Origin: Rhizobium mongolense USDA 1844
GTDB taxonomy: Bacteria; Pseudomonadota; Alphaproteobacteria; Rhizobiales; Rhizobiaceae
NCBI RefSeq assembly: GCF_000419765.1
Contig: NZ_ATTQ01000022.1
Location: 38,076-102,075 of the forward strand
Direction of reading: 5' to 3'
Length of the DNA stretch: 64,000 nt
Positions 9,081-17,498 of the stretch are shown piece by piece. Position 1 is the first letter of the stretch; each line of letters begins with the position of its first letter. Made by a program: the position numbers and the translations under genes. A model generated the notes under the pieces. It saw nothing but the letters and a program-made list of their open reading frames with translations. It was not told the DNA's origin and ran no database searches.

Positions 9081-12000
9081 ATGCTTCAAGGCTGGGTCAT
9101 CATCGCGTTTGCCTTCGGCTATCTGCTGCTTTTGTTTGCGGTCGCAAGCTACGGCGACCGTAGAAGCCAGAGGCTGGGCATACCGGACGGCGGCTGGCCG
9201 ATCGTCTATGCGCTGAGCCTTGCGATCTACTGCACCTCCTGGACCTATTTCGGCGGCGTCGGGCTCGCCTCGCAGCGCGGCCTTGAATTTGCCGGGATCT
9301 ATATCGGCCCGATCCTCGTCTTCACGCTCGGCATGCCAGTGCTGCGGCGGATCATCGAACTTGCCAAGGCCGAAAAGCTTACCTCCGTCGCGGACTTCCT
9401 CGCCGCCCGCTATGGGAAGAATCCCACGGTCGCAACGATCGTGGCGCTGATCTCGCTCATTGGCACGATTCCTTACATCGCACTGCAGCTGAAGGCGATC
9501 AGCAGCACGGTGACCGCGATGGTCAATCCTTCGGATTATGGCATCGGCAGCGGCAACCTCTACTTCCTCGACCTGCCGCTGATCGCAACCCTGGTGCTTG
9601 CCTGCTTCGCCGTGATGTTCGGCACGCGGCATACCGATGCGACAGAGCACCAGGACGGCCTGATCCTCGCCGTTTCGATGGAATCGCTGGTCAAGCTCGT
9701 CGCCTTCCTGACCGCCGGCATCTGCGTCATCTGGTTTTTGTTCGATGGGCCCGCCGACCTTTGGCGGAAAAGCGTGGACAACCAGTTGGTCAACGCAACC
9801 CTCGACTACAAGACGCCGATCAGCCGCTGGATCACGCTGATACTGCTGTCGGCCGTTGCAATCATCATGCTACCGCGCCAGTTTCACGTCACCGTCGTCG
9901 AAAACCGCTCGGCGAAACAGCTGCGGCTCGCCGGCTATCTCTTCCCGCTCTATCTCATCGCCATCAATCTCTTCGTGCTGCCAGTGGCGATCGGCGGCCT
10001 GCTGACCTTCGGCGGCACGGGCAATGCCGACTTTTACGTACTGTCCCTGCCGCTTGCGGGGCAGATGCAGATCGTTTCGCTGATCACCTTCATCGGCGGC
10101 TTTTCGGCGGCCACTGCAATGGTCATCGTCGATTCCGTTGCGCTTTCGATCATGGTGTCGAACGACATCATCATGCCGATCTTCCTGCGCAGGAAGCTTG
10201 CCGGACGTGCCGGCCAGCGCGATGACTTCGCGAAAAGCCTGCTCAACATCCGCCGCAGCGCGATCTTCGCCGTCCTGCTGCTCGGCTATGCCTATTACCG
10301 CTCGACCGACAGCACGGCCGGCCTTGCCTCGATCGGCCTTTTGTCCTTCGCCGCGATCGCACAGATCGCACCCGCCTTCTTCGGCGGTCTTATCTGGCGG
10401 CGTGCGAATGCACGCGGCGCCATTCTCGGCCTTACGTCGGGTTTCGTCATCTGGTTCTACCTGCTCTTTCTGCCTTCGCTCGGCGGGCCGGATTATTCCT
10501 ATGTCGCGACCGCCTTCCTCAGCTTCATCTTCCCGGGCACGGCGCTTTTTGCAGCAGCGGATGCCGATCCGCTCGTCAACGCCACAGCGATGAGCCTGCT
10601 TATCAATACCGCCTTCTTCATCGTCGGCTCGATGACGCGCAACGCCCGTCCGCTGGAGCGCATCCAGGCAGGCATCTTCGTGAAGGGGCAGTCGCGCTCG
10701 CAATTTGCGACCCGCGGATGGAAGACCCGCATCAGCGTCGGCGACCTGAAAACGGCAATCGCGCGCTATCTCGGCGAAGAGCGCATGCAGCGATCGCTTG
10801 CGACATACGAGCAGAATTCCGGCCGCAAGCTGGAGGACGACCAGCCGGCCGACATGGCGCTCATCCACTTCACCGAACAACTGCTCGGCAGCGCCATCGG
10901 ATCCTCCTCCGCGCGGTTGGTGCTTTCGCTGATCCTGCAGAAGACCGAGGACGCTTCTGCCGACACGGCATGGCTGCTCGACCAGGCAAGCGAGGCGCTG
11001 CAATATAACCAGGACATGCTGCAGACGGCGCTCTCGCAGATGGACCAGGGCATTGCCGTCTTCGACAGCTCCAACCAGCTGACGATCTGGAACCGGCGCT
11101 TCCGCCAGCTTCTCGACCTGCCGGAGGATGTCGGCCGTGTCGGCTTTCCGCTTTCGGAAATCGTGGCGATCTTGAGCCAGCGCGGTGACGTGCCAGCCGC
11201 CGAACTCAGCCAGACGGTGCGGCATTTCCTGACGCTCGACAAACCCTTCTCGCTCGTTCTCGGCGGCGGCGAACGGATCATCGAAGTGCGGTCCAACGCC
11301 ATGCCCGACAAGGGCATCGTGGCGACCTTTACCGACATTACCCAGCGTGTTGCGGCCGACCAGGCGTTGAAGCAGGCAAACGAGACGCTGGAGCAGCGCG
11401 TTGCCGAGCGAACGGCGGAGCTGACGCGGGTAAACCGCGAACTCGGCGAGGCGCGAGCGGCCGCCGATGAAGCAAATATCGGCAAGACCCGCTTCTTTGC
11501 CGCTGCCGGCCACGACATCCTACAGCCGCTGAATGCGGCGCGGCTTTATTCCTCCGCCCTCGTCGAACGTATCGCGCAGTCCGAAAACGGGCCGATCGTG
11601 CGCAATATCGATTCCGCACTGGAATCGGTCGAAACCATTCTGGGGGCCGTTCTCGACATCTCGCGGCTTGATACGGGTGCGATGCGGCCGCGGCTGACCT
11701 CCGTGCCGCTGGCCGGCCTGCTGGAGCGCATCGAGACCGATTTTGCGCCGATTGCCCGGGCGAAGAAGCTGAAGCTTGTCGTGATGCCGACATCACTGCG
11801 GGTCCGCTCCGATCCCAACCTGCTGCGGCGCCTCGTGCAGAACCTTGTTTCCAACGCCATCAAATATACGTTGACTGGCAAGGTGCTGGTCGGCGCCCGG
11901 CGGCGGGGAAACCAGGTGGTGATCCAGGTGATGGATTCCGGCATCGGCATTCCGCCCTCGAAATTCCGCACGGTCTTTAAGGAATTCGCGCGGCTCGACG

Positions 12001-12584
12001 AAGGCGCGAAAACGGCCTCCGGCCTCGGCCTCGGCCTTTCGATCGTCGACCGCATCGCCCGCGTCCTCAACCATCCGGTCGAGCTGCATTCGACGCACGG
12101 CAAGGGCACGGATTTCCGCATCGTCATGCCGCTCGATGTTTCCAAGGCCGGCGCGGCACCGCCCTCCGCAGCGCCGACCGATCGGTTGCCGCAACCGCTC
12201 AAGGGATTAAGGATCCTTTGCATCGACAACGAGCCGAAGATCCTCGAGGGCATGCGGCTCTTGATTTCCGGCTGGGGTTGCGAGGTGGAGGCTATCGACT
12301 CTTTGGCCACGGCTTCGGGTTTCGAAACGCGTCAGCCCGCGCCCGATCTCATCATCGCGGACTATCATCTCGGCGACGGGACCGGAATTTCCGCGATCCT
12401 GAATTTGCGGGAATGCTTCGGGACCGATCTCCCGGCGCTGCTGGTGACCGCCGACCGGACGCCGGAGGTCAGGGCGGAGGCGGAGCGCCACGGCATCGCG
12501 ATCCAGCACAAGCCGGTGCGCCCGGCCGCCCTTCGCGCCTTCATCACGCAGATTTCCGGGCTGAAGCGTGCCGCGGCGGAGTGA
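9081..12584 (+). CDS. SSS-transporter-domain hybrid histidine kinase/response regulator
   Basis: A 1167-residue membrane sensor. The first ~520 residues are a sodium:solute symporter-like bundle of about 13 helices (SYGDRRSQRLG, GGVGLASQRGLEFAGIYIGP). Next come a linker, a PAS domain near 645-760 (QMDQGIAVFDSSNQLTIWNRRF), a coiled coil (ETLEQRVAERTAELTRVNRE), HisKA with H811 in AAGHDILQPLN, a HATPase with NLVSNAIKYT (~921) and GLGLGLSIVDRI, and a C-terminal receiver with D1094 in IADYHLGDG. This is the architecture of CrbS-type kinases, which couple carbon-source sensing to acetate use in other proteobacteria; that role here is inference. ATG 9081 follows GGAGGG by 4-5 bases. No partner regulator is adjacent. 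Confidence 0.9.
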   Translation: MLQGWVIIAFAFGYLLLLFAVASYGDRRSQRLGIPDGGWPIVYALSLAIYCTSWTYFGGVGLASQRGLEFAGIYIGPILVFTLGMPVLRRIIELAKAEKLTSVADFLAARYGKNPTVATIVALISLIGTIPYIALQLKAISSTVTAMVNPSDYGIGSGNLYFLDLPLIATLVLACFAVMFGTRHTDATEHQDGLILAVSMESLVKLVAFLTAGICVIWFLFDGPADLWRKSVDNQLVNATLDYKTPISRWITLILLSAVAIIMLPRQFHVTVVENRSAKQLRLAGYLFPLYLIAINLFVLPVAIGGLLTFGGTGNADFYVLSLPLAGQMQIVSLITFIGGFSAATAMVIVDSVALSIMVSNDIIMPIFLRRKLAGRAGQRDDFAKSLLNIRRSAIFAVLLLGYAYYRSTDSTAGLASIGLLSFAAIAQIAPAFFGGLIWRRANARGAILGLTSGFVIWFYLLFLPSLGGPDYSYVATAFLSFIFPGTALFAAADADPLVNATAMSLLINTAFFIVGSMTRNARPLERIQAGIFVKGQSRSQFATRGWKTRISVGDLKTAIARYLGEERMQRSLATYEQNSGRKLEDDQPADMALIHFTEQLLGSAIGSSSARLVLSLILQKTEDASADTAWLLDQASEALQYNQDMLQTALSQMDQGIAVFDSSNQLTIWNRRFRQLLDLPEDVGRVGFPLSEIVAILSQRGDVPAAELSQTVRHFLTLDKPFSLVLGGGERIIEVRSNAMPDKGIVATFTDITQRVAADQALKQANETLEQRVAERTAELTRVNRELGEARAAADEANIGKTRFFAAAGHDILQPLNAARLYSSALVERIAQSENGPIVRNIDSALESVETILGAVLDISRLDTGAMRPRLTSVPLAGLLERIETDFAPIARAKKLKLVVMPTSLRVRSDPNLLRRLVQNLVSNAIKYTLTGKVLVGARRRGNQVVIQVMDSGIGIPPSKFRTVFKEFARLDEGAKTASGLGLGLSIVDRIARVLNHPVELHSTHGKGTDFRIVMPLDVSKAGAAPPSAAPTDRLPQPLKGLRILCIDNEPKILEGMRLLISGWGCEVEAIDSLATASGFETRQPAPDLIIADYHLGDGTGISAILNLRECFGTDLPALLVTADRTPEVRAEAERHGIAIQHKPVRPAALRAFITQISGLKRAAAE

Positions 12585-12611
12585 TATCCATGCCGCTTCG
12601 CGCGCAAAACG

Positions 12612-12638
12612 AAAAAAAGGCCGGGCTAACCCGACCTT
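12612..12638 (-). terminator. Rho-independent terminator after the cold-shock gene
   Basis: On the minus strand AAGGTCGGG pairs with CCCGGCCTT (one G-T pair) around a short TTAG loop, followed by a run of seven T. It lies about 75 bases past the cold-shock stop codon, between that gene and the convergent kinase gene. Confidence 0.75.
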
Positions 12639-12713
12639 CCTGCCATCTCGACGAAACGTGCCAGTACATCCGTGGTCACGTTCCGGAGATGATATTCTCA
12701 AGCCTTGGGAGGC

Positions 12714-12923
12714 TCAGGCCGCCTGAAGACGGTCTGCCGACATCTTGCCCGAACGCTTGTCGGAAACGAGCTCGTAGGAAAGCTTCTGGCCTTCCTGGAG
12801 GTCGCGCATTCCGGCGCGCTCGACAGCGGAGATGTGGACGAAAACGTCGGCTGCGCCGTCATCCGGCTGAATGAAGCCGAAGCCCTTGGTTGCGTTGAAC
12901 CACTTAACGGTACCTGTGTTCAT
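12714..12923 (-). CDS. CspA-family cold-shock protein
   Basis: A 69-residue single-domain nucleic-acid chaperone. The start MNTGTVKWFNATKGFGFI contains the RNP1-like KGFGFI, and DVFVHISAVERAG is the RNP2-like segment. ATG 12923 has AAAGGAT 8 bases upstream, so the long frame to 13148 is ignored. The more than 300-base gap upstream, partly A/T-rich near the start, is compatible with a long 5' untranslated leader as in other csp genes, though no leader structure was proven. The gene number in rhizobial csp families cannot be assigned. Confidence 0.95.
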   Translation of the reverse strand: MNTGTVKWFNATKGFGFIQPDDGAADVFVHISAVERAGMRDLQEGQKLSYELVSDKRSGKMSADRLQAA

Positions 12924-13242
12924 GACGATATCCTTTAAAAATCGTAGGTAGAAGATAACGCACCGACCAAAGCCGACGCGCGATGAAGACCGATTTTGGA
13001 GGAAGTTCGCCAGGAACGGCACAAATGGCCGAAACAAAGTCCATCTAGCAAGATCGATGTGCGCGCTTCTACGCGAAAATTGTCTCCAGTGCAAGACGGA
13101 ACGAGACGGAGCGCAATTTTCGTTCCTTATGCGCCAGTCCTCCTGCATCGGCGTTCCTCACCCCGTCCGGCACTTTCATGCACCGGCTTCCTCATCCTCC
13201 GCGTCGCGCAGACGGCTTTTGCTGATCTGCGCAAGGCTCGTT

Positions 13243-13620
13243 TTATCTCGCAGGCACGATGCAGAACTGATTGCCTTCCGGGTCCTTCATCACCGTATAG
13301 CCTGGTTCCCTTCGCTGGATGCTGCCACCAAGCGCGGTGATGCGTTCGATTGCGGTTGGAACATCATCGACGGCAATATCCAGATGGACCCGGTTGTTGC
13401 TGTAATCGCGCAGCCGGACGCGCTGGAAACAGAGAGACGGGCCGGGACCGTCCACCATCACCGTCGGGTCCGTCTTCGGCGCAAACCCAAGCTTCGCCAG
13501 CCGGCCGATTTCGGCGTCGTCATAGGGACGGACCTGATAGCCATCGAGAATTGCCGCCCAGAAGGCGGCGAGGCGCGAGGGGGTCTCAGCTTCGACGACG
13601 ATTTCGGCGATAGTGGCCAT
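13243..13620 (-). CDS. VOC/glyoxalase-like domain protein
   Basis: A 125-residue protein of the vicinal-oxygen-chelate superfamily. It starts MATIAEIVVEAETPSRLAAFWAAILDGY, typical of the glyoxalase-like group with the LAAFW helix, contains NNRVHLDIAVDD with a probable metal-ligand His, and ends DPEGNQFCIVPAR, where Glu is the other usual ligand. The substrate is unknown; relatives are annotated as bleomycin-resistance or dioxygenase proteins without proof. AGGAG lies 7 bases before the ATG. It is downstream of nothing co-directional within 80 bases except the fad operon, whose last gene ends at 13701 on the same strand, but no terminator was seen at the start side. Confidence 0.82.
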   Translation of the reverse strand: MATIAEIVVEAETPSRLAAFWAAILDGYQVRPYDDAEIGRLAKLGFAPKTDPTVMVDGPGPSLCFQRVRLRDYSNNRVHLDIAVDDVPTAIERITALGGSIQRREPGYTVMKDPEGNQFCIVPAR

Positions 13621-13700
13621 GAAAAGTCTCCTGGGCAGCGGCGCGCCCCTTGCTCCGTCACCCTGAGGCTTAACAGACTAAGCGCAAACCATGAGGCGGC

Positions 13701-15917
13701 TTACGCCGCCTCCTTCTCCTTTGCATACGGATCAAACCGCCCATAAAACGTCTCGCCCTTCGCGGCCATATCCTTCAGCAGCGACGTCGGCTTGAAATGC
13801 GGTCCGTAAGAAATGGCTAACGTTTCGCACAAGTCCACGAACTTCTTGGCGCCCATGCCGTCGATGTAGCTGAGCGCGCCGCCAGTATAAGGCGCGAAGC
13901 CGAAGCCGAGGATGGAGCCGACGTCGGCTTCGCGGGGGTCGGTGACGATGCCTTCTTCGACCGTGCGGGCGGCTTCGAGCGCGATGGTGACCAGGAAGCG
14001 CTGCTTGAGGGTGTTGACGTCCACGTCCTCGGCCTTCTTCTGCGGGTAGAAGGACTTGAGTTCCGGCCAGAGGAACTTCTTGGCGGGCTTGGGAGGGTAA
14101 TCGTAGAAGCCCTTGGAGTTCTTGCGGCCGAAGCGGCCTTCCTTTTCCACCATGCGGGAAACGAGCTCCATGTGGCGGGGGTCGATCGCCTTTTCTCCCA
14201 AGTCCGCGACCGTGGCCCTGAGGATCTTCAGCGACAAGTCGATGGCGACCTCGTCGTTCAGCGCCAACGGGCCGACCGGCATGCCGGCCATCTTGGCGGC
14301 GTTCTCGATCATCGCAGGCGGCACGCCTTCGATGAGCATGTCATAGCTTTCGGCCATGTAGCGCAGCACGCAGCGATTGACGAAGAAGCCGCGGGTGTCG
14401 TTGACGACGATCGGGGTCTTCTTGATGGCGGCGACATAATCCAGCGCCACGGCGAGCGCCTTGTCGGCGCTTTCCTCGCCGAGGATGACTTCGGTCAGCA
14501 TCATCTTTTCGACCGGCGAGAAAAAGTGGATGCCGATGAAATTTTCCGGGCGTTTCGAATTTTTTGCCAGGCCGGTGATCGGCAGGGTCGAGGTGTTGGA
14601 GGCGAAGATCGCGCCTTCAGGAAGCACTTCCTCAACGGCTTCGATGACGTCCTTCTTGACCTCGCGATCTTCGAAGACGGCTTCGATGACGAGATTGGCG
14701 TCCTTCAGATCGGCGTAATCGGCAGACGGGGTGATGCGGGAGAGGATGGCGGCACCCTCTTCCTGCGTAAGGCGTCCCTTACCGATGGACTCCTTTACCA
14801 AGCCTTCGCCGGTCGCCTTGCCCTTGTTGGCGGCGTCCATATCGCGATCGATCAGGATGACGTCGATACCGGCGGCGGCCGTAACATAGGCGATCGAGGC
14901 GCCCATGAAGCCGGCGCCGACGACGCCGACTTTCTTCAGCTCGGTCTTGGGCACGTCTGCCGGGCGGCGGGCCCCCTTGCCGAGCTCCTGCATGGATATG
15001 AAGAGCGAGCGGATCATCGAGAAGGCTTCGGTGGTCTGCAGCACCTGCGTGAAATAGCGCTGCTCGATCTTCAGCGCCGTATCGAAAGGCACCTGCAGGC
15101 CTTCATAGACGCATTTGAGGATGGCAAGCGCGCCTGGATAGTTCCCGGCAGTCTCGCGGCGCAGGATCGCGGGAGCGGCGGGCCACAGCTGTGCGGAAGC
15201 AGGCGTCCAGATGCCGCCGCCAGGCGCCTTGAAGCCTTTCTCATCCCAAGGAGCGACGGGCTTCAGGCCGTCCTTGATCATCTGCTTGGCAGCCGGGATG
15301 AGCTGGTCCGGCTCGACCACCTGATGCACGAGATTCATTGCCTTGGCGCGGGAGGCAGAGAGCGACTGGCCGGTCGTCATCATCTGCAGTGCGGACTGGG
15401 CATCGGCCAGGCGCGCGACGCGCTGCGTGCCGCCCGCCCCCGGGAAGATGCCGACCTTGACCTCGGGCAGCGCGATCTTCACCGACTTGGCATTGGAGGC
15501 GACGCGGCCATGGCAGGCGAGCGACATTTCCAAGGCGCCGCCCATGCAGGTGCCGTTGATCGCCGAGACCCAGGGCTTGCCGCAGGTTTCGAGCTTGCGG
15601 AAGAGGCCGGTCATGCGGCCGACGAGATCGAAGAGTTTCTGCGCAGCGGTCTGCGGGTTTGCGGCCTTCTCCTGCTGGTAGAGGGTAAACATCGACTTGA
15701 TCATCGACAGGTCCGCTCCGCCGGAGAAGGTGGACTTGCCGGAGGTGATGACGACGCCCTTGACGGCGGTATCGGCAACCGTGGCATCGACGATGGCGTT
15801 CAGCTCGTCCATGACCTCTTCGGTGAAGACGTTCATGGACTTGCCGGGCATATCCCAGGTGACGAGCGCAATGCCGTCGGCGTCGGTTCTGACGGTGAAG
15901 TTCTTGTAGGTATTCAT
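13701..15917 (-). CDS. fadJ: multifunctional enoyl-CoA hydratase/3-hydroxyacyl-CoA dehydrogenase
   Basis: A 738-residue alpha-subunit type enzyme of fatty-acid beta-oxidation. Residues ~1-200 are a crotonase domain with NGTCMGGALEMSLACHGR and LPEVKVGIFPGAGGTQR, carrying the hydratase glutamates. From ~330 comes a Rossmann domain (KKVGVVGAGFMGASIAYV) with the dehydrogenase HFFSPVEKMMLTEVI active-site His, then two C-terminal 3HCDH domains (NRCVLRYMAESYDML). GAGGAG precedes the ATG by 7 bases. It is the third gene of an acyl-CoA dehydrogenase - thiolase - fadJ operon. Whether it is FadB or FadJ type cannot be fixed; the separate monomeric-looking organisation favours FadJ. Confidence 0.92.
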   Translation of the reverse strand: MNTYKNFTVRTDADGIALVTWDMPGKSMNVFTEEVMDELNAIVDATVADTAVKGVVITSGKSTFSGGADLSMIKSMFTLYQQEKAANPQTAAQKLFDLVGRMTGLFRKLETCGKPWVSAINGTCMGGALEMSLACHGRVASNAKSVKIALPEVKVGIFPGAGGTQRVARLADAQSALQMMTTGQSLSASRAKAMNLVHQVVEPDQLIPAAKQMIKDGLKPVAPWDEKGFKAPGGGIWTPASAQLWPAAPAILRRETAGNYPGALAILKCVYEGLQVPFDTALKIEQRYFTQVLQTTEAFSMIRSLFISMQELGKGARRPADVPKTELKKVGVVGAGFMGASIAYVTAAAGIDVILIDRDMDAANKGKATGEGLVKESIGKGRLTQEEGAAILSRITPSADYADLKDANLVIEAVFEDREVKKDVIEAVEEVLPEGAIFASNTSTLPITGLAKNSKRPENFIGIHFFSPVEKMMLTEVILGEESADKALAVALDYVAAIKKTPIVVNDTRGFFVNRCVLRYMAESYDMLIEGVPPAMIENAAKMAGMPVGPLALNDEVAIDLSLKILRATVADLGEKAIDPRHMELVSRMVEKEGRFGRKNSKGFYDYPPKPAKKFLWPELKSFYPQKKAEDVDVNTLKQRFLVTIALEAARTVEEGIVTDPREADVGSILGFGFAPYTGGALSYIDGMGAKKFVDLCETLAISYGPHFKPTSLLKDMAAKGETFYGRFDPYAKEKEAA

Positions 15918-15980
15918 GGCGGGACTCCTCTCCCTTGTAATCTCTTCCAGCAGTGCGGCCTTGTACGGCCCCTTTCTCCT

Positions 15981-16054
15981 CCGTCATGGTCGGGCTTGAC
16001 CCGACCATCCAGCCCTTGGGCGGTGGATCCCCGGGTCAAGCCCGAGGATGACGG
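15981..16054. repeat. palindromic intergenic repeat (rhizobial type)
   Basis: Between the thiolase and fadJ genes CCGTCATGGTCGGGCTTGAC is mirrored by CCCGACCATCC, and then by GGATCCCCGGGTCAAGCCCG and GGATGACGG, forming nested stems. This GGGTCAAGCCCG-centred palindrome is a common dispersed element of Rhizobiales. It is transcribed within the operon and could stabilise or separate mRNA segments. Confidence 0.65.
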
Positions 16055-16090
16055 ACATAAGCGAGCGGGCCGCCCGAAAGGCTTCCGCGA

Positions 16091-17299
16091 CTAAACTCTC
16101 TCGATCACCGTCGCCGTGCCCATGCCGGCGCCGATGCACAGCGTGACGAGCGCGGTATTGAGATCGCGGCGTTCGAGCTCGTCCAACACGGTGCCGAGGA
16201 TCATCGCGCCGGTGGCGCCGAGCGGGTGCCCCATGGCGATGGCGCCGCCATTGACGTTCATCCGGTCGTGCGAAATGTCGAAAGCCTGCATGTAGCGCAG
16301 CACGACGGCGGCGAAGGCTTCGTTGAGTTCGAAGAGATCGATGTCGGAAAGCTGCATGCCGGTGCGCTTCAGCAGCTTTTCCGTGACGTCGACGGGGCCG
16401 GTCAGCATCAGCGCCGGGTCGGAGCCGATATTGGCGAAGGCCTTGATGCGGCCGCGGGGTTTGAGGCCCATCGTTTCGCCGCCGGCCTTGGAGCCGAGCA
16501 GCACGGCAGCGGCGCCATCGACGATACCCGAGGAATTGCCGGCGTGATGGACGTAGTTGATGCGCTCGACCTCCGGATGGGCCTGGATGCCGACAGCCTC
16601 GAAACCGCCCATTTCGCCGGGCATCTGGAACGACGGATTGAGCGAGGCCAGCGCCTGCATATCGGTGCCGGGGCGCATGTGTTCGTCATGGGCAAGGATC
16701 GTCAGGCCGTTCTGGTCCGTCACCGGAATGACGGAATTCTTGAAGTAGCCCTTTTCCCAGGCATTGGCGGCGCGCTTCTGGCTTTCGACGGCATAGGCGT
16801 CGACGTCGTCGCGGGAGAAGCCGTATTTGGTGGCGATGAGATCGGCCGAGACGCCCTGCGGCATGAAATAGGCGGGGAAATTAACCGACGGGTCCATGAA
16901 CCAGGCGCCGCCAGACATGCCGAGGCCGACGCGTGACATGCTTTCGACGCCGCCGGAAATCACGATGTCATCGGCCCCTTGCGAAATCTTGCCGGCCGCA
17001 AGGTTCACGGCATCGAGGCCGGAGGCGCAGAAGCGGGAGATCTGGATGCCGGGGACGTGCGTCGAATACCCGGCCTCGAAGGCTGCGGCCTTGGGAATGA
17101 CGGCGCCGGCATCCATCACCGGGTCGACGCAGCCCATGATGATGTCGTCGACCGTCTTCGTGTCGAGCCCGTTGCGGTCACGGATCGCCTCCAGGGTCTT
17201 GGCGGCGAGGCGGACGGAGGGCACTTCGTGCAGCGAGCCATCCTTCTTGCCGCGGCCGCGCGGCGTGCGGACGTGATCGTAAATGAAAACCTCGGTCAT
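16091..17299 (-). CDS. fadA: acetyl-CoA C-acyltransferase (thiolase)
   Basis: A 402-residue thiolase performing the last beta-oxidation step. Seen: MTEVFIYDHVRTPRGRGKKDG at the start, the acyl-accepting Cys in SRFCASGLDAVN (C91), the NVNGGAIAMGHPLGATGA block with the catalytic His, and LCIGAGMGTA with the second Cys near the C-terminus. GGGAG lies 9 bases upstream of the ATG. It sits between the acyl-CoA dehydrogenase and fadJ genes, which favours a degradative over a biosynthetic (phaA-like) thiolase. Confidence 0.93.
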   Translation of the reverse strand: MTEVFIYDHVRTPRGRGKKDGSLHEVPSVRLAAKTLEAIRDRNGLDTKTVDDIIMGCVDPVMDAGAVIPKAAAFEAGYSTHVPGIQISRFCASGLDAVNLAAGKISQGADDIVISGGVESMSRVGLGMSGGAWFMDPSVNFPAYFMPQGVSADLIATKYGFSRDDVDAYAVESQKRAANAWEKGYFKNSVIPVTDQNGLTILAHDEHMRPGTDMQALASLNPSFQMPGEMGGFEAVGIQAHPEVERINYVHHAGNSSGIVDGAAAVLLGSKAGGETMGLKPRGRIKAFANIGSDPALMLTGPVDVTEKLLKRTGMQLSDIDLFELNEAFAAVVLRYMQAFDISHDRMNVNGGAIAMGHPLGATGAMILGTVLDELERRDLNTALVTLCIGAGMGTATVIERV

Positions 17300-17339
17300 A
17301 GTCTCATCTCCCTATCGGCCGGGTGGCCGTTGAATTCTT

Positions 17340-17492
17340 TCTCTTGCCTTCTCCCCAGCCGGGAGAAGTGCCGAACAAAGCGAGGCGATAAGGATCTCCG
17401 GCAAAGCCGGAGCCTGAAGAAAGCCGCGCCTGCGGTGCGTCCCCGCATCCGGCCCTTCGGGCTACCATCTCCCCGGCGGGGAGAAGCGGCAA
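17340..17492. repeat. RIME-like mosaic palindromic repeat
   Basis: The gap before the thiolase gene holds CTTCTCCCCAGCCGGGAGAAG at one end and CTCCCCGGCGGGGAGAAG at the other, with the inner palindromes TCTCCGGCAAAGCCGGAG and CCGGCCCTTCGGGC. Two large palindromes in roughly 150 bases match the rhizobial intergenic mosaic element style. It lies within the fad operon. Confidence 0.65.
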
Positions 17493-17498
17493 CTCCAA

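Noticed and set aside
9870..11513. 547-residue frame antisense to the hybrid kinase
   Set aside because: Shadow of the SSS-kinase gene, with biased Arg/Asp/Glu/Ala composition and no recognisable fold.
14172..16094. 640-residue open frame antisense to fadJ
   Set aside because: It mirrors the fadJ coding sequence, is rich in His, Asp, Gly and Arg as antisense frames of GC-rich genes are, and has no motif or ribosome site.
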